Source: Pseudomonadota bacterium (GTDB taxonomy: Bacteria; Myxococcota_A; Polyangia; Haliangiales; Haliangiaceae). Taken from it: a stretch of DNA of 15,090 nt. Both the position numbers and the translations under genes were made by a program. Positions 8,347 to 15,090 of the stretch are shown here, piece by piece; the stretch's first letter is position 1, and each line of letters opens with the position of its first letter. The notes under the pieces were generated by a model that was not told where the DNA came from, searched no databases, and saw only the letters and a program-made list of their open reading frames with translations. The stretch lies in assembly GCA_023386455.1 (NCBI GenBank), contig JAEWJO010000646.1, positions 1-15,090 on the forward strand, given 5' to 3'.

Positions 8347-8363
8347 TTGGCACGACCCTTGGA
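8347..8363 (+). promoter_or_regulatory. Sigma-54-like -24/-12 element upstream of grpE
   Basis: TTGGCACGACCCTTGGA matches the sigma-54 consensus YTGGCACGRNNNTTGCW at every specified position except one: the C of the -12 GC is G. The spacing between the -24 GG and the -12 doublet is the standard 10 bases. Transcription would start near 8374, giving a very short leader that still includes the GGGAG at 8377. The mismatch falls on a highly conserved base, so activity is uncertain. Confidence 0.4.
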
Positions 8364-8387
8364 CTTCTTACGTTCCGGGAGACCCCG

Positions 8388-8911
8388 ATGCAGAGCCCCT
8401 ACGAATCTTTCGACGACCCGACCGCCGAGGCCGAGGTCGATCCTGCGGAGACGTCCCCTCGGGTGACCACCGGCTCGCCGGAGCTCGAGGTCTCCACCGC
8501 TCGCCGCGCACTGCGCGAGCTCGAGGCGGCGAAGGCGCGCGTCGAGCGCGACGCGCAGCAAGCGGCCGACGAGCTGCGCGGCAAGCTGATCGCCGACCTG
8601 CTGCCCGTGCTCGACAACCTCGATCGCACGATCGAGGCCGCCGAGCACAACGGGGACGCCCCGTCCGTCGTCGAGGGCGTGCGTATGGTCCGCAGCCAGA
8701 TGGCCGGCATGCTCGACCGGTACGGTGTCGAGCGGATCGACGCCAAGCACCAGCGCTTCGACCCGCGCATCCACGACGCGATCAGCATCGTGCCGGTGAG
8801 CCACCCGTCCGCGCACGAGGTCGTCGTCGACCAGATCGAGCCGGGCTATCGCTTCGGCGATCGGCTACTCCGGCCGGCGAAGGTCGTCGTCGGCCGCCAC
8901 GTGCCCCGGTA

Positions 8912-8918
<7 letters not shown>
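8388..8918 (+). CDS. grpE: GrpE, nucleotide exchange factor of DnaK
   Basis: This 176-residue cytoplasmic protein promotes ADP release from the DnaK chaperone. The N-terminal 35 residues are acidic and disordered. A coiled coil (about 37-66, RRALRELEAAKARVERDAQQ) follows, then the four-helix region LLPVLDNLDRTIEAAE (71-86) and EGVRMVRSQM (96-105). The C-terminal beta-wing carries the family pattern YGVERID, FDPRIHDAI and EPGYRFGDRLLRPAKVVV (151-168). The length is slightly below the usual 180-210 residues, mainly in the N-terminal helix. The ATG at 8388 has GGGAG at 8377-8381, 6 bases upstream; the frame is open further upstream, but it overlaps the previous gene there. No dnaK, dnaJ or hrcA is adjacent in the window. 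The 3' end overlaps the convergent nagZ by 7 bases. Its place after the MoxR operon may be chance, or may reflect a shared protein-quality theme. Confidence 0.93.
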
Positions 8919-10033
<1,115 letters not shown>

Positions 10034-10045
10034 CCGCAGAGCGTA

Positions 10046-11362
10046 CTACGGCGCGCACTGCATCGCGAACGTGCCGTTCGAGCCCTGGCACGTCGCCGGC
10101 GTCTCGAGCGTCTCGAGCTGGACACCGACGTAGTGCTGCGCCGTGCCCGAGCTGATCAGCAGATCGACCTCGCCGATCGGATCGCCCGGGGTCGCCATCA
10201 ACTCGCCCGAGAACGCCTTCGCCTTGATCATGAACTGGCTCGTCACGTTCTGCGCGCGCGAACCGAACGCGGGTGACGCTACCGGCGCCGCGACCTCGAC
10301 CTTCCACGGCCCGCGCACGGCGAGCACCTCGACCGTGCACGCGCCGGCCTCGCAGCGGTTCTGTGTCGAGAGCATACCGATCCCCGGCTGGCACGGCTTG
10401 ATCGCGCCCGGCACCGATCCGGCGTCGATGCTCACCTTGCACTTCGTGCAGCCCTGCAGGCCCGCCGCGCAGAGGCAGCCCGGATCGCTCTGACAAGCGC
10501 CGACGGTGCCTGTGCGATCGTCGCAGATCGCGATGCCGGTCTGGGTCATCGCGTCGGCGCACACGGTGCCATTCGTCGATGACGCAGGACAGGCGACCGC
10601 GAGGCTTTGCAGGCCGTCGCAGTTCGTGTCGTTGCCATCGCAGGTCTCGCCGGCATCGCGGTGGAACCACGCGCGCGAGTCGTCGCAGTCGCGCCCGGCG
10701 GAGTCCGCCATGACCGGATGGGCGTCGCAGTCGAGGTCGAGCTCTCGCCCTGTCGCGTCGAGCCCACCGTCGTCGGGGAACAGCAGGCGCAGCTCGCCGC
10801 CGGCCTTCGGCCGCCACACGATGCCGCTCGCGTAGGGCGTCTGATCGTCGTGGTAGCAGTCGACGACCATCACCTGCCCGGCCGCCGCCTTGTCGGTGTC
10901 GGTCACCTGCGTCACCGGCTCGACGGCGATCTCGTACTTGTCGATCTCGTCGGGCAGGACGAGGATCTTCGCGGGCCCGGTCGTGTCACTTCCGTGGAAC
11001 GTGCCGATGCCGGTGATCTCGCCCGCGCCATCGTAGAACAGCACGAACGGGACGAATGTCGTGCCCTCGAAGTCGCCCTCGGGCGCGATTCGCAGCGTCA
11101 GCCCGTCGACGCTCTTCACGGACGTCATGCTCTCGCCGGCGGTCGTGCGCTGGCGGTAGTACGTGACCGTCTGGCTCGCGGCGGCCGGCGACGTGTCGGT
11201 GCGCTGGTCCGGAACGACGTCGACCTTGTCGGGCGCGGCGAGCACGACGCGATACGCCTGCGCGCCCGGAGGGCCCTCGGGGGCGACGAACGTCAGGTGC
11301 GCGCCGGTGTCGGCGCAGGCGGACGCGGTCGCGACGAGCAGCAGCAGGCGGGGCGAGCGCAT
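10046..11362 (-). CDS. Cys-rich secreted lipoprotein with MopE-type motif
   Basis: The protein has 438 residues from the ATG at 11362. It opens with a lipoprotein signal peptide (MRSPRLLLLVATASAC) in which C16 would be acylated. An in-frame GTG at 11395 would add 11 residues; I prefer 11362 because it gives a compact n-region with two arginines, although neither start has a good Shine-Dalgarno sequence. Residues 20-205 are beta-rich and unrecognised. Residues 209-250 hold the MopE-type pattern DLDCD, RDCDD and ETCDGNDTNCDG, an Asp/Cys motif frequent in secreted myxobacterial proteins and possibly metal-binding. The rest is Cys-rich (DPGCLCAAGLQGCTKCK), with 18 cysteines in the mature part besides C16, an even number consistent with disulfides outside the cytoplasm. 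A C-terminal domain (345-438) lacks known features. It is followed closely by nagZ. The function is unknown, but surface or periplasmic anchoring is well supported. Confidence 0.82.
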   Translation of the reverse strand: MRSPRLLLLVATASACADTGAHLTFVAPEGPPGAQAYRVVLAAPDKVDVVPDQRTDTSPAAASQTVTYYRQRTTAGESMTSVKSVDGLTLRIAPEGDFEGTTFVPFVLFYDGAGEITGIGTFHGSDTTGPAKILVLPDEIDKYEIAVEPVTQVTDTDKAAAGQVMVVDCYHDDQTPYASGIVWRPKAGGELRLLFPDDGGLDATGRELDLDCDAHPVMADSAGRDCDDSRAWFHRDAGETCDGNDTNCDGLQSLAVACPASSTNGTVCADAMTQTGIAICDDRTGTVGACQSDPGCLCAAGLQGCTKCKVSIDAGSVPGAIKPCQPGIGMLSTQNRCEAGACTVEVLAVRGPWKVEVAAPVASPAFGSRAQNVTSQFMIKAKAFSGELMATPGDPIGEVDLLISSGTAQHYVGVQLETLETPATCQGSNGTFAMQCAP

Positions 11363-11507
11363 GGTCGGCAGGACCTGGTGCCAGGCCCATGCCACGCGCC
11401 TCGGTCGCGCGTCTCGCGCGCTATCTCCGCGACGACACTGCGAGCACCGATGTAGGCCCGCCTCCGGTCAGCGTGACGCGCGCCGCACTCTTCGTTGGCG
11501 CGCCACG

Positions 11508-11525
11508 GCGAGCCTGTCGGCTCGC
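11508..11525 (-). terminator. Hairpin downstream of the DxDGDG lipoprotein gene
   Basis: GCGAGCC and GGCTCGC form a perfect 7-bp stem with a TGTC loop, 7 bases beyond the minus-strand TGA at 11533. A GC-rich stem this close to a stop suggests transcription termination or 3'-end protection. No T-run follows, so this is not a classical intrinsic terminator. Confidence 0.45.
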
Positions 11526-11532
11526 GGCCGCA

Positions 11533-12474
11533 TCAGCGCGAGAACGAGGTCGCCTCGCCGGCGAGCTCGAGCCGCTTCGCGTTCTCGGCGGCGGTGTACA
11601 CGACGATCGACCGTACGGTCGGGAACCGCATCGCGAGCACGACCTCGCGCCGGCCATCGCCGTCGAGATCGATCACGCCCAGCACGTCGACCGTGACGAG
11701 ACCCTTCTCGGCCGGCTTGCCGGGGCGCGGCTCGGGCTTCAGCTCGAGGCCGTAGATCTGAAACGTCGGCTTGCACGCGGCGGTCGCGGTCGGCGACGCC
11801 GTCCATTCCTGGGCAGGCGCGCGTGCGCCATCGAGCGAGGCCGCGATCGGGAACGACTCGATCGTGCCATCGCCATCGATGTCGACCGCGAGCTCGTTGC
11901 CGGACATGCACGCGCCCGCGGTGTCGTAGGTCGCGGTCGATGGCGGATCGTCGGGGTTCACGATCTCGCCGACCGCGATGCCGCAGCCGCGCGTCGCCGC
12001 GCCGCACTTCGGATCCTCGGCGCGCGTGTCGAGCGCGCCCGGCTTCGGCGAAGCCGTGACCGCGTACGTGCACGGCGAGGCGCCGACGTACGTGCCCGTC
12101 GCGACCGATTGCGCGATCCCGACCTCGACGATCCCGAGCGTGTCGAACGAGCCCGCCGGCTTGCCGTCGGTGCCCATGACGACGAAGCGCGGGACGCTGC
12201 CGCGCTCGACGGTCGCCGCGACATCGGCGACCGTGTCGCTCCAGTCGAGGGCGCGCATGACGAGCGGCGCGACCGCGGGCCGTCCTCCCGCGCCCTGCGG
12301 ACACATCTCGCCGATCACGATCCGCCGCGCGGCCGGGCCGACCTTCAGCGGCACAGATCCCTGCGAGACCGGTTCCGGCTCCGGAGGGGGTGAAGGCGGC
12401 TTCACCGTGGGTCCACATGCGGCGAGCACGATCGCGGCGAGCGCGCTGGCGCGGCCGGAGCGAGAGGAGGACAT
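11533..12474 (-). CDS. Secreted lipoprotein with DxDGDG calcium-type loops
   Basis: The protein has 313 residues from the ATG at 12474. The lipobox is clear: MSSSRSGRASALAAIVLAAC, with C20 as the acylated residue, followed by a Pro/Glu-rich tether (PPSPPPEPEPV). The frame is open upstream to 12930, but those codons overlap the divergent gene's promoter and start and look non-coding. Two acidic loops, VDIDGDGTIESFP (about 197-209) and VIDLDGDGRREVVLA (267-281), resemble the calcium-binding loops of FG-GAP/VCBS-type repeats. Six further cysteines (58, 135, 157, 164, 189, 234) are consistent with disulfides outside the cytoplasm. No enzymatic motif is visible. It is transcribed divergently from the barrel protein gene, and a hairpin follows its stop, so it is probably a separate unit from the next lipoprotein gene 170 bases downstream. 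I do not recognise a named family. Confidence 0.78.
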   Translation of the reverse strand: MSSSRSGRASALAAIVLAACGPTVKPPSPPPEPEPVSQGSVPLKVGPAARRIVIGEMCPQGAGGRPAVAPLVMRALDWSDTVADVAATVERGSVPRFVVMGTDGKPAGSFDTLGIVEVGIAQSVATGTYVGASPCTYAVTASPKPGALDTRAEDPKCGAATRGCGIAVGEIVNPDDPPSTATYDTAGACMSGNELAVDIDGDGTIESFPIAASLDGARAPAQEWTASPTATAACKPTFQIYGLELKPEPRPGKPAEKGLVTVDVLGVIDLDGDGRREVVLAMRFPTVRSIVVYTAAENAKRLELAGEATSFSR

Positions 12475-12668
12475 CCGGCGAACGGACTCGCGGGAGCGCC
12501 GTACGGATGCCCGCAGCGATGCCGCTGGCGGCACCACGAGTGAGATCGTGTCGATTCGACCTATTTCTCGCCACACCGGGGCAACGCCCCCGAGCGCGCC
12601 ACGGTCTGACGCCATCGCAGAGACCATAACGCCAAGCGTGCCGTATCGGCCAATTCCGGCCAGCGCCG

Positions 12669-12698
12669 TTGACCCCTCCGAAAAAGGGTGTCTATAGT
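12669..12698 (+). promoter_or_regulatory. Sigma-70-type promoter of the barrel protein gene
   Basis: TTGACC (12669-12674) and TATAGT (12693-12698) are separated by 18 bases. Both boxes stand out in this GC-rich sequence, and the spacer contains an A-run. Transcription would begin near 12705, leaving a leader of about 36 bases before the ATG at 12741. The -35 box contains a TTG that could be mistaken for an upstream start of the gene. Confidence 0.7.
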
Positions 12699-12722
12699 CC
12701 GCCCGCTTCACGCGATGCCTCA

Positions 12723-12737
12723 AAAACCCTCGGTTTT
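12723..12737 (+). promoter_or_regulatory. Small hairpin in the leader of the barrel gene
   Basis: AAAACC and GGTTTT are exact inverted copies around a CTC loop. The repeat ends 3 bases before the ATG at 12741, where a ribosome binding site would be expected; none is visible. The hairpin may affect translation initiation. The stem has only two G-C pairs, so it would be weak. Confidence 0.35.
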
Positions 12738-12740
12738 CCC

Positions 12741-14597
12741 ATGTCTTACTTGAGCTCCAAGGTTCTTTTAGGCACCGCAGTCCTGCTCGTCGGCGTCGAG
12801 GTCGCAGAGGCCCAGATGACCCCCGGCGGTCCCATGGGCGGCGGTATGGGCGGGCCACAGCAGCCGGCCGGCGACGAGAAGAAGGACGGCGTCGCCGAGG
12901 CGGCGCCCAAGTCGACGACGCTCCTTCCAACGACGCCCGCGCTGCCGCCGCCGAAAGGCCGCCGCAAGCGGTGGAAGCTGTTCGAGCTCGACGGCTACTT
13001 CCGCCTGCGCACGGACTGGTTCAAGAACTTCAACCTCGGCTTTGTCGACGACGCGTCGCTCGGCGGCGCGCCGTTCCCGCGCGCGCTCGGCTGCAACTCG
13101 CTCGCGGTCGGCCATCCGTGTGACAACTCGCTGTCGGGCGCGAACATGCGCCTGCGCCTCGAGCCGACGTTCAACCTCGACGAGGGCACGTCGGTCCACG
13201 TCCAGGCCGACGTCTACGACAACATCGTCCTCGGCTCGACGCCGACGGGCATGGACCTCGCCGGCATCTACTCGAACACCATCCTGCCGCCGCTCGGTGC
13301 GTTCACCGAGGGCCAGGATCCGGCCACGCAGGGCATCAACAGCGACCGCGACGCGATCCGCATCAAGCGCGCGTGGGCCGAGGTCGCCGTGCCGCTCGGC
13401 ATCCTCAAGTTCGGACGCATGCCCGACCAGTGGGGCATGGGCATCTACTACAACGCCGGTGGCGCGGATCCGATCAACGGCACCTACGACTACGACGCCG
13501 ACTACGGCGACAGCGTCGACCGCGTCAGCTTCTCGGCCGGGATCCCCGGCACGCCGCTGCGCGCGATGATCGCCGCGGACTGGGACACCACGCGCCTCGT
13601 CTCGAACCAGACCAACGCGAACAAGGGTCGCGAGGGTCACCCGTTCGATCTCGACAATAGCGACGACACCAACGGCTGGGTCGGCGTCATCAGCCGCCTC
13701 GACTCGCCGCAGGAGTTCCGCGACACCGTCGACCGCGGCGACGTCGCGCTCAACTACGGCGTCTACTTCAAGTACAAGACGCAGAGCTGGGACAACGATC
13801 TCAACGGCTTCACGCTCGGCGGGCCGTTCGACGCGGCGACGCGGTACGTCCCGCGCAGCATGAAGACGTACTCGCCCGACGTCTGGGTCAAGCTCGGCAT
13901 CGGCTCCGTCCTCCTCGAGGCCGAGGCGATCGCGCAGCTCGGTACCGTCAAGAGCCTCGAGGATCTCACCGGCACGGCCGGCGAGTTCAACATCCGCAAG
14001 TTCGGCGGCTCCGGTCGCCTCACGTGGAAGGGCGTCGAGGGCAAGCTCCGCCTCGGCATCGAGGGCGGCTTCGCCACGGGCGATCAGTGGGACAACGTCG
14101 TCCAGGGCCGGACGAACATCGCAAACGCGAACCTGCTCGGCGATCCGAACGTCTGCAACGCGCAGCACAAGTGCGACCTGACGGCGTTCTTCATGGACCG
14201 CGACTACAAGATCGACATGATCCTGTGGCGCCACCTCTACGGCGCCGTCACGAACGCGGCATACGCCAAGCCGTTCCTGCAGTACGACCTGACGAAGTCG
14301 ATCATGTTCAAGGTCGCGAACATCACGTCGTTCGCGCTCAAGCCGGTCTCGACGCCGGGCAACAGCGATATGTACGGCACCGAGTTCAACGGCGACCTCG
14401 GCTACGCCAGCAACCGCATCTTCGCGGGCATCTCGTACGGCGTGCTGTTCCCGTTCGGTGCGCTCTCGCACCCCGAGTCGGATGCCGCAGCGGGCGGCCC
14501 GGGCTTCCCCTACGGTCCGAACGCGAACGGCGACTCGAACCTCGGCGACGCCGGCACGGCGCACACGATCCAGGTCCGGCTCGTCCTCGGGTTTTAG
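12741..14597 (+). CDS. Large outer-membrane beta-barrel protein, TIGR04551-like
   Basis: This is a 618-residue secreted protein. The signal peptide (MSYLSSKVLLGTAVLLVGVE, then VAEA) probably ends at A24 before Q25. A Gly/Met/Pro-rich linker (26-72) and a basic patch (KGRRKRWK) precede the barrel. From residue 80 the sequence alternates as in outer-membrane strands: FELDGYFRLRTDWF, MRLRLEPTFNLDEGTSVHVQ, IKRAWAEVAVPLGILKFGRM, then a C-terminal QVRLVLGF ending in Phe, the usual barrel-insertion signal. Two close cysteine pairs, C118/C127 and C472/C478, lie in probable loops. The pattern recalls the myxobacterial TIGR04551 family, but I assign that from memory. A porin-like or structural role is likely; the substrate is unknown. 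I chose ATG 12741 because the upstream TTG at 12669 lies in the -35 box and the codons between are not signal-like. It converges on radA 33 bases downstream. Confidence 0.85.
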   Translation: MSYLSSKVLLGTAVLLVGVEVAEAQMTPGGPMGGGMGGPQQPAGDEKKDGVAEAAPKSTTLLPTTPALPPPKGRRKRWKLFELDGYFRLRTDWFKNFNLGFVDDASLGGAPFPRALGCNSLAVGHPCDNSLSGANMRLRLEPTFNLDEGTSVHVQADVYDNIVLGSTPTGMDLAGIYSNTILPPLGAFTEGQDPATQGINSDRDAIRIKRAWAEVAVPLGILKFGRMPDQWGMGIYYNAGGADPINGTYDYDADYGDSVDRVSFSAGIPGTPLRAMIAADWDTTRLVSNQTNANKGREGHPFDLDNSDDTNGWVGVISRLDSPQEFRDTVDRGDVALNYGVYFKYKTQSWDNDLNGFTLGGPFDAATRYVPRSMKTYSPDVWVKLGIGSVLLEAEAIAQLGTVKSLEDLTGTAGEFNIRKFGGSGRLTWKGVEGKLRLGIEGGFATGDQWDNVVQGRTNIANANLLGDPNVCNAQHKCDLTAFFMDRDYKIDMILWRHLYGAVTNAAYAKPFLQYDLTKSIMFKVANITSFALKPVSTPGNSDMYGTEFNGDLGYASNRIFAGISYGVLFPFGALSHPESDAAAGGPGFPYGPNANGDSNLGDAGTAHTIQVRLVLGF

Positions 14598-14599
14598 GC

Positions 14600-14626
14600 T
14601 GCGCCGGAGCGCATCGGTATCGACCG
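14600..14626. terminator. Twin hairpins between the convergent barrel and radA genes
   Basis: TGCGC-CGGA-GCGCA (14600-14613) is a perfect 5-bp stem with a 4-base loop. CGGT-ATCG-ACCG (14615-14626) is a second, 4-bp stem. Together they fill most of the 33-base gap between the two stops and could act on both strands. There is no T-run on either side. Confidence 0.35.
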
Positions 14627-14630
14627 CGAC

Positions 14631-15090
14631 TCAGAGCATTCCGAGCGCGGTCTGGAGACGATCGACCGCGATCAGCTCGAGCCCGCTGGCTTCGGCCGCG
14701 CTGATCCGCTTCGCGTTCTGAGCGGGCAGCATCGCGCGCTTGAAGCCCAGGCGCGCGGCCTCGGCGAGCCGATGCTCGCACAGCGTGATCGCCCGGATCT
14801 CGCCTGCGAGGCCGACCTCGCCGAACACCACGAGGTGTGGATCGAGCGCACGGCCCCGCGCGCTCGAGGCGATCGCGCATGCGACCCCGAGATCGATCGC
14901 GGGCTCGGCGAGCCGGATCCCGCCGGCGACGTTCACGAACACGTCGCGATCGAGCACGTCACACGCCGCGCGCTGCGCGAGCACGGCGAGCAGGAGCGCG
15001 ACGCGGTTGCTGTCGACGCCGGCCGCGGTGCGACGGCCGAGCCCCGCCGATGCCGGCGCGACGAGCGCCTGGATCTCGACGAGCAGCGGC
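14631..15090 (-). CDS. radA: RadA/Sms DNA repair ATPase, C-terminal part (partial)
   Basis: The last 152 codons of the gene are present; it continues past the right edge. RadA is a RecA-related helicase-like ATPase that helps branch migration in recombinational repair. The visible part is the Lon-protease-like C-terminal domain, recognised by PLLVEIQALV, GVDSNRVALLLAVLAQR, DVFVNVAGGIRLAEPAIDLG, VVFGEVGLAGEIRAI and RLAEAARLGFKRAMLP. The zinc finger, Walker motifs and KNRFG motif lie outside the window. The GTG at 14984 is an internal codon, since the conserved sequence continues upstream of it without a break. The end (GLELIAVDRLQTALGML) is of normal length for the family. The gene converges on the barrel protein gene. 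No link to that gene is implied. Confidence 0.93.
   Translation of the reverse strand, partial: PLLVEIQALVAPASAGLGRRTAAGVDSNRVALLLAVLAQRAACDVLDRDVFVNVAGGIRLAEPAIDLGVACAIASSARGRALDPHLVVFGEVGLAGEIRAITLCEHRLAEAARLGFKRAMLPAQNAKRISAAEASGLELIAVDRLQTALGML

Larger units (their letters stand above)
12475..12740. other. Divergent intergenic region
   Basis: These 266 bases separate the minus-strand lipoprotein gene from the plus-strand barrel gene. The plus-strand promoter lies at the right-hand end. For the minus strand I see only a weak candidate: TTGGCC, 18 bases, TTATGG, around 12620-12655. A GGGGC-AAC-GCCCC dyad lies at 12578-12590. Several frames are open through the region, but their composition looks non-coding. 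Confidence 0.6.

Noticed and set aside
11389..12393. A 334-codon plus-strand frame opposite the DxDGDG lipoprotein
   Set aside because: The minus strand has a lipobox, DxDGDG loops and cysteines. The plus-strand translation is Arg-rich shadow sequence.
12669..12740. TTG at 12669 as the start of the barrel gene
   Set aside because: It is part of the -35 box of the promoter, and the 24 codons to the ATG at 12741 would precede a clear signal peptide.
12768..14564. A 598-codon minus-strand frame opposite the barrel gene
   Set aside because: It is composed of Arg/Val/Glu/Asp/Ala repeats mirroring codon bias. The plus strand shows a signal peptide, barrel strands and a terminal Phe.
14631..14984. 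GTG at 14984 as a start for a short separate gene
   Set aside because: RadA-type sequence continues upstream of it to the window edge, so it is internal.

Overview
The window reads as a chromosomal segment of a very GC-rich Gram-negative bacterium, most likely a member of the Myxococcota. I base this on GC of roughly 70% with strong G/C preference at third codon positions, two secreted lipoproteins (one with a MopE-type Cys/Asp motif common in myxobacterial surface proteins), a large outer-membrane barrel protein resembling a myxobacterial family, and genes packed with start/stop overlaps. No database search was possible, so the taxon is an inference. I saw no tRNA, rRNA, CRISPR array, transposase or phage gene.

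Region 1 (1-8307, plus strand) is one tightly packed five-gene operon, cut by the left edge. It encodes a membrane-anchored Ig-like/coiled-coil protein of the DUF4175 type, a secreted TPR protein with a gluzincin metalloprotease domain (HEYTH), a MoxR AAA+ ATPase, a soluble DUF58 protein with an intact MIDAS motif, and a BatA-like membrane protein with degenerate vWA and glutaminase-like domains. Genes 1-2, 2-3 and 4-5 overlap or abut (ATGA, TAG-ATG, TAGTG), which suggests translational coupling. The last three genes form the classical MoxR/Bat-type module. The first two probably give it a periplasmic arm containing a protease.

Region 2 (8308-8918) holds a short regulatory gap and grpE, the DnaK/Hsp70 nucleotide exchange factor. 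The gap contains an inverted repeat and a near-perfect sigma-54-like element.

Region 3 (8912-12474, minus strand) carries, in transcription order, a lipoprotein with DxDGDG loops, a Cys-rich lipoprotein with a MopE-type motif, and a NagZ-type beta-N-acetylhexosaminidase. The last two are 12 bases apart. nagZ converges on grpE, and the two coding regions overlap by 7 bases.

Region 4 (12475-14597, plus strand) is a divergent intergenic region with a clear sigma-70-type promoter, followed by a 618-residue outer-membrane barrel protein. Region 5 (14631-15090, minus strand) is the C-terminal part of radA, cut by the right edge and convergent with the barrel gene.

The most interesting unit is the five-gene MoxR/DUF58/BatA-like/gluzincin/DUF4175 operon. 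It looks like a stress- or envelope-linked AAA+ chaperone system spanning the inner membrane with a dedicated zinc protease. Its components belong to known families; what the assembled system does is inference.
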